DNA of 64,000 bases from Pseudorasbora parva (taxonomy: Eukaryota; Chordata; Actinopteri; Cypriniformes; Gobionidae): assembly GCF_024679245.1 (NCBI RefSeq), contig NC_090172.1, positions 41,028,776-41,092,775 on the forward strand. Direction: 5' to 3'. Positions 49,738 to 63,230 of the stretch are shown here, piece after piece. Numbering within the stretch: the stretch's first letter is position 1; each line of letters opens with the position of its first letter. The notes beneath the pieces are model-generated. The model made no database searches and was not told the origin of the DNA. It saw nothing but the letters and a program-made list of their open reading frames with translations. The translations under genes and the position numbers were made by a program.

Positions 49738-52700
49738 TCAAATGCTGCTACCATTGCTGCTGCTGCTGCTGCTGCTGTTGTTATTGTTGTTGATGTTTGG
49801 GCTGTTCCTTAAGTTATTGAGCTCCAGCTCAAGCTGTCGAATCTTAATGTCCTTCTGCGTAAGTTCGTCCTTCAGTCGCCGCAACTCGTCCTGCTGCCTG
49901 AAGAACATCCGCAAGAGCTGCAGAGCACAACGCAAATGTTCACACAGATATATAAACACTACTCAGTCATAAACTGTACCTGCTAAATTGTCATTTCAAC
50001 AACCATAATAACTCTTAACAGAATTATGGTAACACCTCATTTTCTGTACGGGGAGGCACGTTTTCTAGCAGGTCAATCCCATTGACCACTCCACCCTTCT
50101 TCTCCTTCACGGGGGCTTTGAAAACCAGCTTGTTGGGTCTGTTGTAGCCCTCTTTTAAGGACATGAGCACCGGACCTAAACGTGTACATGTATTCGTTTA
50201 ATTTCAGCCTTTGTCTTTTCAAATATCATTATTCTGAAAATAACTGCAGGTCTTTACCTCGGTTGATTCCACTGAGCCACTCATCAACAGACAGAGCAGG
50301 TTCCGTCCCAGGAGTCATGGGGTATATGTCCTCCTGATATGTTTCAGACTGAAAAGAAAGTGGGTTTTCATTTACTGTTTTTACACTTACAAGGCTGATA
50401 GTATCAAGGCTCTGGACAGGTAAATGTTCAGTCTTAACAACTAAGGTCACAGAAAGCATAATATTATCATTGTGTTCATTGTGCAGAGCACTTAAGGTCG
50501 CTTTAGAATGTGTAATTAGTCCATTGTGGATAAAATCTTTGGACAAAAAGGTAACTCAGTATCTGAAAATTATCCTAGGTATTTAACACCTTATTCTTAC
50601 AGGTTTATGTGGGCTTGTTGTTTATTAAGGTTTCTGCTATAAATAAAACCATGGTATGAGTAAAACCAGGTGGTTATAAACCTTTTAATGCAAGGGACTC
50701 CAAAATATGATGATCCTCTTAGCAAAGGTATAAAGACTATATATTGTGTGATAAAATAGTAAAAAAAAAAAATCTTTAATATTATTTATAAATATTTATA
50801 TTATTTAATTGTAATTCTTATTATAAATAGATTTAAATTATATATTAGCTATATATTAATTTAAATAAATCAAAAAATGTATCATTAATATTAAAATATC
50901 TAATATTATATTTCTACCTAACATTTGAGATCCATTTTTTTTCCAAATCCATTTGTATAACACTTCACATAATACAAATAATTTTATTGGATTTATTTGT
51001 GTGTGTGTGTATTTTACAATTGTGGGGTTGAGAGGATGCTGTCTTTCCCACTGTTTTTGAAGCCTTACCAATAATGGGCCAAGCCACTACTGCCCATTCT
51101 GTACAGAGCACAAAACACACATGCTGCGTCTCACGTGGAGGTTATTACACGGCTCACTACTCTCATCGCACTGAGATAGCAGTTACACCAGCAAAAGAGA
51201 GTTGATGGATTCCTCCATCCTGTCAGATGGCTTGCTTCATTTTTTTTTGACAGGATACGCAGCTATAACCTGAGACCCCACACAAGGCACGCGTCTACTG
51301 TCTTGCACACATTTCTCTCAACATTCAGTGGAACTCAATGACTTATTTAATTGGAAACAGTGGACTGTGAACTAATATCTTCATGGTGCTTAAGCTCACC
51401 CTTCTAGGCACGATCATAGAGATTGGCTCAACCAGGCCCTTTAGAGTCACCAACTTATAAAACCTGAAGACTTCACATGCTCCTACATCTAGTCCATGCT
51501 TCGGCATCACTCCTATCAGAAAACACATATGAGAAGTTGAAAATTAGACACTAGTCATTTGCATATTTATTGTTGGTTTTGTCTTAATGTGGAAGAAATA
51601 GCACAATACATCGCTGATGTATTAAAGGATAAACTACTGAGAAAAGTGCTATCCACTTAAAGGGTTAGTTCCCCCCAAAATGAAAATTATTTCATTAATT
51701 ACTCACCCTGATGTCGTTGGACACCCGTAACACCTTCGTTCATCTTCGATATTTTTGTTGAAAGCTGATGGCTGAGAAAGGCTTCAGAAAGGCCTCCATT
51801 GGCATTTAGTATATTTCCACTGACCCACTCACAAGACCCATAAAAGGCACTTAAGACATCGTTACAAAGTCCATCTCACTACAGTGGCTGTACAATTATT
51901 TTACCAAGCGACGACAATAGTTTTTGTGTGGAAAAAAAAAAAAAAAATCAAAATAATGACTTTCCGTGTAGGTCTCGGACGTGAACTCGCGCGATGGCGG
52001 CACTCCTCCTCTTCCGGGTCATGTATTTGAACGGTGGAGTTGCGTCATATTCTCGTGCATGCGTCGAGTTCACATCAATAACTTGGTGGATAAAGTCGTT
52101 ATTTTTATTTTTGTGCGCACAATAATTATTTTCGTCGCATTGTAAAATTATTGTACAGCCACTGTAGTCAGATGGACTTTGTAACAACGTCTTTAGTACC
52201 TTTTATGGGCCTTGTGAGTGGGTCAGTGGAAATATACTGAATGCCAATGGAGGCCTTTCTGAAGCCTTTCTCAGCCATCAGCTTTCAACAAAAATATCTT
52301 CATTTGTGTTCCGAAGATGAACGAAGGTGTTACGGGTGTCCAACGACATGAGGGTGAGTAATTAATGAAATAATTTTCATTTTTGGGTGAACTAACCCTT
52401 TAAAGGTACACATATATTATACATATACTACATGAAGATATGGTGTGATTTTGAAGATGTTTCCAGTAAACATAATTCATTCCTTGATTTTCCTTAAATT
52501 GCTCATAAAACAAATGATCATAATTCAATTATGTAAATATTTATTTAAAAAACAAAATCTTACATTATTAAATTATATTGATGTAAAACCTTTCTATGAA
52601 AAACATATGAATCCAATATGGGTCAAGTTGTGTAGATGTTTGGGGTTTATTATTGTTTGTTTGTTTATTGCATTCTAGGGTTAATTTGAAAAGTGTTTTA

Positions 52701-55700
52701 CTCCATTTTACAGAGGTTGCTGGGATAGTGTGATCATTGAATGGTGAGAATTTGAGTTTTACCGAGGCCTTTCTGTGGTGCAGGAGACCTGAACTCCATG
52801 AGATACTGCAGGTAGGGTTTCTCCTGGGTGATCTCATAGTACCGGATGTTCCCATCCCCCTACAAATACACCATTTTATTTAGTCAGTTCAAAGACAATT
52901 GCTGTTTTTTTACTAAAGTAATCATTTGTGATGGCAGTCTGTTCAAGTAACTCTGAAATATCAACATACAGATACCTACTTAAGCATCAATGTTGCTTTT
53001 CAGTATTTAACTGAAATACAGTATAATATTTTATAACATATTTCTAATATACATTACCGTCCAACAGTTTAGGGTCAGTACGATTTTGTAAGGCAATGTT
53101 TAGCCTCTTATGCTCAAATATGGCTCAAAAATATACAATAAAACAGTAACATTATTATTACAATTTAAAACAATTCAAAATTTTCAGCATCAATACTCCA
53201 GTCTTCAGTGTCACATGATCCTTCAGAAATCATTTTAATATGCTGTTTGGTGCTCTAGATTTATGATTAAGATTAATGATTGAGTAGCGTAATATTTTTG
53301 TTTGGAAATTGTGATTGATGGTTTTGCAGGATTCTTTCATGAACAGAAAGTTCAAAAGAAAAGCATTTATTTTAAATGAAAATATTTTGTTACATTATAA
53401 ATGTTTTTTCTTTTCTTTTTTTCTTTCTTTACAATTTACTGCATCCAAAAAAACGTACTGATGCCATGATGCCACACTTTTGAATAAAGTGCATATTTAC
53501 AAGCATGTAAGAATCCTTATCGGTATGGAGTAATGTGTACCTTGCCTGCTAAGTAGAGCATATGTGTGTCTGCATCATAGAAAGGGAAAAGCAGTCCTGA
53601 CAGTCCGTCAATCTCCTCTTCAATGATTGGCATGGACAGATCCTCCTGTCATTAGAGAGATTTTTTTTTTTTTTACAAATTATGTTGAGATTCAGGACTT
53701 TCTCAGAACCCTATCAATGCACAAATAACAAAGCAACCAGCTTCTTTTATTCTCTCTCCACTGCAGTTGAGTGTAGCTGTTTAGTTACACTTACACAGAA
53801 CAATCAATGTGATTATCACACAATAATTACAGGGAAGATGCTGAGAAGGAAACATAATGTCTTTCAGCAGTTAATCTTAAGGGTAATGCAGACATCAGGG
53901 ACATTGTGTATTTCTGGTTGAGTTTTGGGAATTAATCACACAAAAGCACACATTTGGTTTTCTGTTATTGTGGCGACTTGACTTCATTTATCTTTATACT
54001 GAACTAATAATATTTTCAAAACCATTAAACTATACCTACTCTTAACTCTGACCCCCACAGACACATTTTAGCATTTACATTTTATGTATAAGATAATATT
54101 TTGTTTATTCATTTGTTTTCCTCCTCCATGCTGGTGATTTCAGGTTTAACTACCCTTGCGGGGACATTTGATCAGGTCAAAACCTGACACAGACACAGGT
54201 TGCCCTCACCTGGTCCCAGAGAGCAATCTGGCGTGTGTTCCAGCGAGACACACCTGTCGTTAGGAGTCGTTTCATGTTGCCTAGGAACACAACACGGTTC
54301 ACTTTGTGGTTTTTAAAGTTCGCCTCCTGCTTGACAATGTAAAACAAAAACAAGTGACAAATTTCAATTCTGCAAATAATTTTCTTAAAAGTGAATTTAC
54401 AAAATCAGGGTGAATGAAAAATGGTCATTTCAAAAATACACAGTGATGATGTGAATTTTTCCTCTGAATGTCAGTGAATAATAAAATATTTTATAATGAA
54501 AAAAATAACGATAATTCAGAGTGTATGGTTACATAAATAAATAAAAATATATACAGTTCAAATATTTTAGGGTTGGTAAGATCACCAAAAATAATTACCA
54601 GGAATTTGCATGATTAAATAGTATTATTTTACAATAAATTGCTGTAGTCATAAATTTAGTGTGAAATCAATGTGTGCTGGGTCATTTTCTTACAAATGAC
54701 TGTGAATCAACAGTGAATTCACATGATAATGTTGTCTTAAACCATGCCACTTTAATAAATTCTTTACCACTGTAATTGTTTTGAAGTCACCATAATGGTG
54801 ATAAGTGATCCATTTGCTTGAGATCTTGGACTCTCTGTATTCATAATCAAATTTCTGTTCTAACAGTCAGAAATGTAACAAATAAAAAGCATTTGTTAAT
54901 GTTGACAAGCTAGAATATAAAATAGTTTAGTCAAACTATTCTTAGCATAAATATGAAGATTTTGTTTTAGTATTATTTAAGCATGTTGATTTACCAATAA
55001 TAACTTATTTTCATATTCATAACTGTAGAGATGGATCCTTCACAGTAGTGAAACTGTGATCTTAAAAGCATCACCTAATGGCACACAGACAATACTTGAC
55101 ATACAAAACACAACAAATAATAAAAACACGTATACAACATACGACTATATTATAAAATAAACCAACAACACAAACAGCTAAAATCAAAGCAAAATAAGTT
55201 CAGCGGCACAGATAAAAACAACAAGAATCACGAAACTCTGCAGTATAATCTATTCATGCCTCACTGCATGCTGGGTATCTTCATAGTATATGCATTGTAA
55301 ATACAGTATGATGTTGTTTGTTTACAGTTTTTTTTTGTGTTTTCCAATAATGTAAACTCACAGTTTTTTACTTTTTAGTGCAGTTAGATACAAGAAAAGT
55401 CCTTCTGTGAAATGACTGTGAAAGTAATGCAATTATTAACCTGAAATATACTGTTATTACTACCATAATTTTTGACAGTGATGTTTTTATGTTTTTAAAA
55501 GAAGTATCTTATGCTCACCAAGGCTTCATTTATTTGATTAAAATACAATAAAAATAGTAATATTGTGAAATAATATTACAATTTCATATAACTATTTTCT
55601 ATTTTAATATATTTAAAAGCTGATATTTGAAATTGAATTACTCCAGTCTTCAGTGTCACATGATCCTTCGGCAATTATTCTAATATTATTATTTACAACA

Positions 55701-58700
55701 GCATTTATTTGAAATAGAAATGTTTTGTAACATTAGAAATGTCTTTACTAAACTTTTAAATCAATTTAATGCATACCTGATGTGATTGAAATTTGCCTGT
55801 TTGCTAGGCCTGACTGTAAGTAAGTGAGTGCTGCATATACTCTAAGACGAAATGCACACAATCCACACCTGTAACACTTTCCCAGAGCGGGGCTCAATGA
55901 CGCGGAGCTTCTTGTCTTTGCAGCTGGTGGCCAGCAGGCTCCCCTCTGTGTTAAATGACATACAGAGGATTACGTCTGTGTGGCAGTCAATCATTTTCAC
56001 CGGCTCCCCAATCTCCAGATTCCAAATCAGGATCTACAGAGTGACAAAGAACACATTAGTCATACCTCAGATACAAACTTTTGACAGTTTTATTTCTGTG
56101 AATGGCAGTGTGGCACTCTCATGGTCATACTGTGGACAATCATAATTAGTTTTCATATACAATCTGTAGTACCAACTGTCCACACTGTCTTAACTTTATA
56201 GCTCATATTTTTAAATTTGAGACTATAAAATGCAAAAAGATTTTCTTACCTTATAGTCATAGCCAGCACTGAAGAGAATCCCACTAGTGGTTGGGTGCCA
56301 CTCTATGAGGCCCACACGTCTGCTGTGACCATACAGCTCTAATACAGGCTCTGTCAAATTCCTTCTCAGTCCTTCGTCGGGAATCTCCCATATTCGTACC
56401 TGACACATTCACAGACACAAAGATGCAGAACATAAACCAATCAATAGCACCATTATATGATGACGGTTTAAGATTCTGGCTATGTCAGGTTAGGTATAAT
56501 TATAACTTCATAAATGTTTGAATCAGTCTCCTGACAAAAAGCCTGCAATGTACAACAAACACGGAAACATTAAAGTTGTTTTTAATAAATTAATTATTCT
56601 TTCTTTTTTCTTTTTTTTTTTGCAGGGTCATTTAAAATGATTTATATAAAACAAACATGAAAATAACATTTAAATATTTATCCCTTTGCAAATATATCCC
56701 TAGACTTGATGTGACTGGTTGTGGTTCAATAAATAATGCGTCTGAATGATATATTTGGTCCTGTTTGATAGAGTAATATTTCAGGTTAATGTGGTAAAGC
56801 TCTTTCACCATCCAGACCATGGAAAGTAAATGGTTTTCCATTAATGAAAACAAAAAGAAACAAACAACTTAAACAAGTTTTCACTGCACAGATGTTTCCA
56901 CAATAATAATAAATAAAAAAAATGGACCATGTGATGATTTTGCACTTTAAGCTTACTCACAGAAGAGTCCTCTGAACAAGAAGCAATTATGTTGTCATGG
57001 AAAGGATTCCATTTGATGTCCAGCACATTGCCTTGGTGACCACAGACCTTTGGATAGTGAGGTTCGATGCGGCCAAACTGCAGCAGGAAAGAACAGTTTA
57101 CTGATCTGACATTCTGATCTGACGCATTTGGACACACACAACAAGACATAAGGACGGTTTAAAACATTCATAGTGTAATACACACAAACGTCCACTGTGT
57201 GGGGCTACATAACTAAAGTCATACAGTCAGTAGTAGACAGAGTGGTAGTCATGATGTCATGAATGTTTGATGCCACTTTAGTCCATTGACCTCTTTCTGA
57301 GGTCCTTTGGGATTTGTAGTTCAGGTCATGCATGAGTGCACCCTGAGTGGGCTGCTTATGAAAGAGTCTTCATCTATAGGTCAGGGCTTCAGTGCAATGT
57401 TAGTGCTGTTATATGAGAAGTACCTGAGTTCGTTGTTGAAGAAAGTTTGTATGCTTAAATGTGAATTATTGGTCAAGAACAGAATAGCATGTGACTTCTT
57501 GGTTGCATATGTTAAAGCAATGAACTCACGGCTGTCACACATTCTGCTCTTCATGTCTGCTCTCTCTGTGCTGTTCTACTAGATTAGCATGATGGAAATC
57601 TGTGTTAGATTATGGCATTAAATTAGCACAGCAATTGCTCGAGGGGTGTTTTTTAAATAGAATTTTCCTGCGTGAGGAAATGTCTTGATTTCCCACAGGA
57701 GATTTAAAAACTCAAAAGAACACTGAAAATTATTTAAAATAACTGATTATAAAATGCCAAAGCCGTCACTAGAATACTGTGGCCGAAGCACTTGGTTATT
57801 AGTTTGTTGTTCAAATCTTTGCCTGCATGTTAGGATTTCTAATTTGTCAAGGTGTTTTCCAAGACTATAGACTGTGTAGAAAGAGTGCTTATTCAAACAG
57901 CTCATTGCCTCTCATATCATGATAATGATTTGACAATTAAGTGAACATTTTCTTGATCTTTTGTAATACTATAAAATTGTAGTGTAACTCAATGTTTCAA
58001 AATGTAAAATTTATTAGAACTGACTTAAACGGACAGGTATTGTCGGCACAACAGCCCAAAAAAAAGGACTAACTAAACTACTAACATTATCAGTGTAATG
58101 AATGGACAAATTAATGTACAATGTGATCTTTATCATAATATCTTCAATGATATTTTAATTGCATTAAAAGCATGCGAAATGATTATTTAATTGCATTCAA
58201 ACATCATGAAATCTAATATACAAACATGATTATGATTCATTTTCTCTGAGGGACATTTATGCGTGCAGAGGACAAAGTTTTGAAAGAGACTCTTGTGAAT
58301 TGTGCACCTATTTTTCATTGCTTCTGTTTCCTCACTCTCTAATTATTCATTAAATTTCCACTTTCTGTTTATTGTTATTCTTTTTTAGTGTGTGTAGGAG
58401 TGTGTTGGCAGTGAGCGCTTGTTGAGACAGATGTGTTGGCTGCAGATCAGGCCGAGTAGTCGCTGTCTGAGATCTTACAGTCAGAGACAAAAGGAGATAA
58501 TATATTTAGCCACACCCTCTATTGTGAGCAGCACAATGATGCATGAGGAAAGCCATGCGATTACACTAATTATGATGTCAGTGGATGTGCCTACGGTCTA
58601 GACAACCATAACTCTAATAGTGCAACCTTCAATCAAAATACGGTGTTTCCTATAGGGCACAAATAACATCCTTAGCAGAGAAGTTACAAGGCTTTGTTGA

Positions 58701-61700
58701 ACCACACTTCCATTAGTGCCATATAAATAGCTTTATCTAAATATGAAGTCAATATAACATTATTATGTGAACAGTCCATAGAGTATGCTGTAAAATAATT
58801 TCTGCTCTTCTCCGTGTCTAATGTATAGAAGTTCATGTTTGATTATGATGCTATTATTATTGTACAAAATCCCTGATCCCACATTAAACACCTTCCAGCA
58901 TGCACTTCTCATGGCTACAGTTGTCGTTTTTCTTTCTAAATAATATGCAAAATACAATAGCTGACTATCTGACTAGTCGGGCTATGCCAGACCTGTCGGC
59001 AGAGACAACTTTTTTCTAAATGTAGGTATAAATAAAAAAACATGTAATATCAGTATTTTTAACAACCAAATATGTAAGATAGCTTACCTGCACATGTATA
59101 TAATGGTAGAATATTTTACTAATTAATATACTATTTGATACAAATTGTTAGACAGACTATTATAATAATTAATATTCTATTGTCAATATTCAAAGAGAGA
59201 GTAGTTTTACAGTAGATTTACACTACCACATCTCCAGAAAATGGACATGACTGGCCAGTGCTATTGTTTTTTTAAAGTCTAGAGTATTATAGACGCAATT
59301 ATTTAGCTTCTTCCAAGCTCAACATTTTCCATGGTTTCTGAACAAAATTCTAAACAAAGGATATTTCAGTTTTCCAAGCTTACTTTATGTTAACTGAGGC
59401 ATTATAAAAATGGGTGTGGGTCTAGTTAAAAGCACTTTTGGGCATGTTAAGGTAGTCTGAAATTGTTGGCAGTTTCCTATCAGTGTTGCCAGATGGCCCA
59501 ACTCCCTCTTGTGTGTGTGTGTGTGTATACGCGTTTAACTCTATGCCTGACTGCTTGAGTCGTTTATATGGTAGTTCTGCATTATTTAAAACATTCTGAT
59601 ATCATCCTAAACTATTACAGCTCCCCCTCACAAATCATCATTCAGAGAAGTTTCTGTCAACAGCGGCTTAGCAGGTCAAGGAAAGGAACGGTTTCATTTC
59701 CAAATGGTTAAACAGTTAATGATGACATCATCGCGAATACCAGTCTTCTATTCATGCTCTTTTTTTTTTCTCTTTCCCTGGGCCATCTCATCATGGTTTC
59801 TGAATGCAGTTTCCATTCCACAACTGAAGCTCCTTTGTCAAATGAGGAATTCCATTTGAAAAGCCAATGTTCTGCCATAATATTGTTCGCATGTGTCTAG
59901 ATCTGGGATGTATTATGAGAACTGATTAACTTTAATCAGACAGTTGTCCTTGTAAAATAGACTAATTCAGACTAATTCCTCGGTTTGATTAAAACGATTA
60001 GAGAAAATTAGCTACACATATTACAAGAAATACAAAATTGCATCAAAGTGCAAAACTTCACATGAGAATAAGTCAGCTTAAAGGCAAAAATCTCGTAAAA
60101 TTTGTATATTGTTAGACCTATCATGCAACTGTCACTGAACTATTATCACTTATTAAATAGCTTCACAGTGATTTCTATGATCTCTATGCCAGATTTCAGT
60201 GACGCTGAGAACTTCTCAGTATTACAGTATGCATGCAAACTTTGCAGGGAGCTGTCAGAGCTAGGCAGAGATAGAGAGAGAGAGAAAGAGACGCAAGGGA
60301 GATGGAGGATGAAGAAGCTGGGAAAAACAGAGCCCCACGTGGTGCTCAGAGAAACACACATGCGGAAGTCTGGGGGACTGAACTCTTTTTCAAGGCCTGC
60401 ATGGGAGCCCAGTTAGAGTCACAAACACTGTGCAATGAGCCCATTAAGAGCACAAAGCTGGCCTTCTACATCACACTTTAACTGGGTGACTCTGAATGTT
60501 CATCACAAAAGTGCTATTGATAGTTTATCCAAGTTGGCTGAGACCATGACCGATGGGTCTGCAGGCCCACTGGGCAGTGTAGCATGACCGGATACGCTCA
60601 AGAGGAGGAATAGAAGAATAGACAGAATAAAGAGATGAGATGACTGGAGAGAAGAATGGGACATTAGAGGCTCTGTGCCAAAATTCTCATTGTCATGTCA
60701 ATGATAAATAGTGTGCATATCTTTTTTTTTTTTCTGTCTGTGCTATTTATGCAGTTGCTCTGTAAGTGGAATTCGGAGGCATATTTAAATTCACTAACTT
60801 TGCATTTAGTTTCTTTAGGATTCAGTAACTTGCTTTAAAAGAAAGAAAGAAAATAACTTAAAAGTATAGGTAAACTAAAAACTGTTGTTCTAAACCTGTA
60901 TCACTTTCTTCTGTGGAACATATTTTTGTCCATATAATGGAAGTCAATGTTAAAATAGTTTGGTTACCAACATTCAGAGGAGTCATAATAGGTACAGAAT
61001 GATCTGAAGGTCAGTGATTGATTACAGAATATTCACTTTTGGCTGAACCCTCTAATTAATCTACATAGCAACACAGTCTTCTATATTTCCTTATGAAGCA
61101 GACCACTGATGTCCACTTTGTTTAGTCTGTTAACTTACTGTTAGATCAACATTAGTGCTTGTCCATTTAAAGCCATTAAAGCCAGAGATTAAAGGAAAAA
61201 CACCTGCTTTCTGCTTACAGGCTGTGAACTTGTAAACCGGGTAAGAGAAAGATTTCATTTAGAGCATGTCAAGCCACTGTGTGAGGGACCTCATGGTTCC
61301 ATGGAGTCATGATTAAGTCTCAGATAGTGATGCATGGAGATTGCAACTTGCTCTTGAAATATGCAAAAACAAACATTTGTGGTATTCCAGACGATTTATC
61401 TATAGGGCAAAGGCAATAACAAAACATTTAGCTCATTAATGTGTTCTGTGAAAGTAATATAACCCTGTTGAAAGAGATCTTTTTTTTGTCAAAACAACAG
61501 GTAGGTGATTGCATAGAATGCCTCTGGTGCAAAGGGAAACTAAATCATGCTAAGAAAATACATCGACACTACAGAGCCAACTAAATTGTTCAGCAGAAAG
61601 AGAGTGAAAGGCCTGTGGGTTCCTTTAAGCATGCACCATGTGCATTTATAAGAACAGGGCAAGGAATGACTCATCTATGTTTTTCCACTGTTCAGTAACC

Positions 61701-63230
61701 ACTGCTCATGTTCCCTGCACCAATTGATTTAAATGTGAATTTGTACAAAGCACCCATTAGCGCTTCTCCATAGTATTGCTTTATTTTAGACTGATTTTAT
61801 GCATAGGCTTATTTGCAGTAAAATTTGCATCAAGGTTCAGGAGTCTGCACTCTTTAATCACAGTTCACCTTCAATTCAGATTACTAAAATGCACGTTTTC
61901 AACAATATCTCCCGCATGTAGCTGGGTTTGCCTATATTTAAATAAATGTATGAAATGTTTGATGTTTGCTCTGCCTGGAACTTAAGTCTTAAGAGTAAGT
62001 GTTCTAAATATATAAAGGGTGAATTCAGGTTGATTGGCCATAAATTCCCAATCACCCTGAATTTTTAAACAGTAGGCTATAATATTGGTGAAAAATAAAG
62101 CAACTAACTGCATTGGATCTGAGCGACACAAGTTGTCTGTAAATGATGGGTTTTGGCCATCAAAGGCTTAGTTCACATTCCATTAATTACTTACCCTCAT
62201 GCCGTTCGACACCCGCTAGACCGTTGTTAATCTTCGGAACATCAAGTTAAGATAATTTTCTTCAAAACCAATGGCTCAGAAAGGCCTCGGTAGCAATGAC
62301 ATTTTCTCACTCAAGACCCATAAAGACGTTGTTACAAAGCAAGCCCATCTCACTACAGTGTTTCTACAACGAAGGGATGAGAATATTTTTTGTGTGCAAA
62401 ACAAAACAAAAAACTAAATAACGACTTATATGATGGGCCATTTCAAAACACTGCTTTATGAACCGTTATCGAATCGTCAAAGTCACGTGATTCCAGCAGT
62501 TTGGCGGGTTTGAAACACGATCCGAATCAATAATCTTTAGTAGGCCTAACGTTACCTGGCTCTTGAGTGAGGAAATGTCATTGTGGCCAATGGAGGCCTT
62601 TTTGAGCCATAGGATTTAAACAATTAAATTTATGGTCTGAAGATGAATGGAGTTCTTATGGGTCTGGAATGAGGGTGAGTAATGACATTTTATTTTTTGG
62701 GTGAATTAACCCTTTAATATCTGCTTGTGTTTTGTGCAAAAACGTATTAACTTTATTAACAATATAGTGAAATTCAAAGAGCATATTAAAATAAAACAAA
62801 AATCCACGGAATGACTCCCTTATACCACAAGCCAATTCCTCCATTTTACATTTTTCACTGCCTACACGTATCGTATGTGGCCAAAAAAGCCTCTTAAAAA
62901 GTTTAGCAACATTCATGCTGCTGATTGTGCTAGTCTGACGCCCTACATTGTTTGGGTCATTAATTTAGTGCAACCACAACTGTCTAGAGAAAACACTGAT
63001 GCGCGCGCGAGCTGCGTGACTGTGGTTACCTGAGTGACCGGGATTACAACGAAAGATCCTCCTCCCGAGCTCTCCGTTACTATGGCGAGAAACTTGGCGT
63101 TGACCGCGCAGAAGTGGTTGTCATGGACGTTCTTTGTGATCGGGATGCCCTCGAAGCAGTGCTCTCGGTTGGCCACTTTGCCATAGACATTTCGAAACTT
63201 GGAGCTCCGGTAGGTCGGCCGCCATGACAT
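49738..63230 (-). CDS. coro2b: Coronin-2B, 11 exons in window, short 5' exon probably off the right edge
   Basis: Exons in transcript order: 63230-63030, 57077-56961, 56399-56250, 56033-55869, 54326-54210, 53645-53541, 52859-52763, 51512-51400, 50348-50258, 50175-50036, 49917-49738. All junctions are GT-AG and the frame is continuous, giving 491 residues from the first visible Met. Residues 1-355 are the coronin N-terminal motif and WD40 propeller (MSWRPTYRSSKFRNVYGK, WNPFHDNIIASCSED, VGLIEWHPTT, LFSAGYDYK, LFPFYDADTHMLYLAGKGDG). They are followed by the conserved ETYQEDIYPMTPGTEPAL and DEWLSGINRG segment, a linker, and a C-terminal leucine-zipper coiled coil (about 433-470). Human CORO2B has a five-residue first exon before MSW, so the acceptor abutting this ATG implies an upstream exon beyond 63,230. 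Family role: type II coronin, actin binding and focal-adhesion or neurite actin dynamics. CORO2A fits less well because its long linker insert is absent. Confidence 0.96.
51661..52399. mobile_element. TTAA-flanked inverted-repeat transposon (MITE) in a coro2b intron
   Basis: This 739-bp element is bounded by TTAA at 51657-51660 and TTAA at 52400-52403. It begins AGGGTTAGTTC and ends with a near-inverse, GAACTAACCCT. The arms remain complementary for roughly 290 bp each (51661-51950 against about 52090-52399), so a transcript would fold into a long hairpin. No transposase is present. A TTAA target and a G/C-rich terminus are typical of piggyBac-type elements, which is the likely class. It sits between the coro2b exons at 52763-52859 and 51400-51512. 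Confidence 0.8.
53055..53480. repeat. Dispersed repeat in a coro2b intron ('cagtcttcagtgtcacatga' family)
   Basis: It contains 'caacagtttagggtcagtac' and then 'cagtcttcagtgtcacatga' followed by TCCTTCAGAAATCATT, words I recall from a very common fish repeat. A second copy lies at 55495-55760 in the same orientation. Non-coding. Confidence 0.6.
53990..54209. repeat. Degenerate CA-linked dispersed repeat
   Basis: 'gatttcaggtttaactaccc' followed by TTGCGGGGACATTTGATCAG matches the right half of the repeat at 18076-18350 in degraded form. It lies directly next to a coro2b exon (54210-54326). Confidence 0.4.
54327..55494 (-). other. coro2b: coro2b intron sequence without recognised elements
   Basis: AT-rich intron DNA between the exons at 54210-54326 and 55869-56033. 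I see no exon or clear transposon in this part. Confidence 0.5.
55495..55760. repeat. Second copy of the 'cagtcttcagtgtcacatga' repeat
   Basis: It contains 'cttatgctcaccaaggcttc', 'cagtcttcagtgtcacatga' and 'acagcatttatttgaaatag', matching 53055-53480 where the two overlap. It ends about 110 bp from the coro2b exon at 55869. Confidence 0.6.
60845..61060. repeat. Degenerate dispersed repeat in coro2b intron
   Basis: 'tatcactttcttctgtggaa', 'ccatataatggaagtcaatg' and 'attcacttttggctgaaccc' are decayed forms of the repeat whose end is seen at 18430-18560. Non-coding. Confidence 0.45.
62164..62713. mobile_element. TTAA-type MITE, shorter copy, in a coro2b intron
   Basis: This copy belongs to the same family as the element at 51661-52399. 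It shares the terminal 'gtgaattaaccct' end, the 'ccctcatgccgttcgacacccg' region and the 'gatgaatggagttcttatggg' region. The right flank is TTAA (62714-62717) and the left flank has decayed to TCAA (62160-62163). It is non-coding. Divergence from the first copy suggests an older insertion. Confidence 0.65.

Larger units (their letters stand above)
57078..63029 (-). other. coro2b: coro2b 6-kb intron after the first visible coding exon
   Basis: This is the largest coro2b intron in the window. It is AT-rich and holds no exon that I can recognise. It contains a TTAA-flanked MITE (62164-62713), a degenerate dispersed repeat near 60845-61060, and a short (GT)n at 59511-59525. The remainder, including 57100-60800, shows nothing identifiable. 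Confidence 0.6.

Noticed and set aside
49489..49812. 107-codon + frame across the coro2b last exon
   Set aside because: Its Ala/Val tail is the antisense of the coro2b Asn/Ser repeat; the coronin frame is conserved and spliced.
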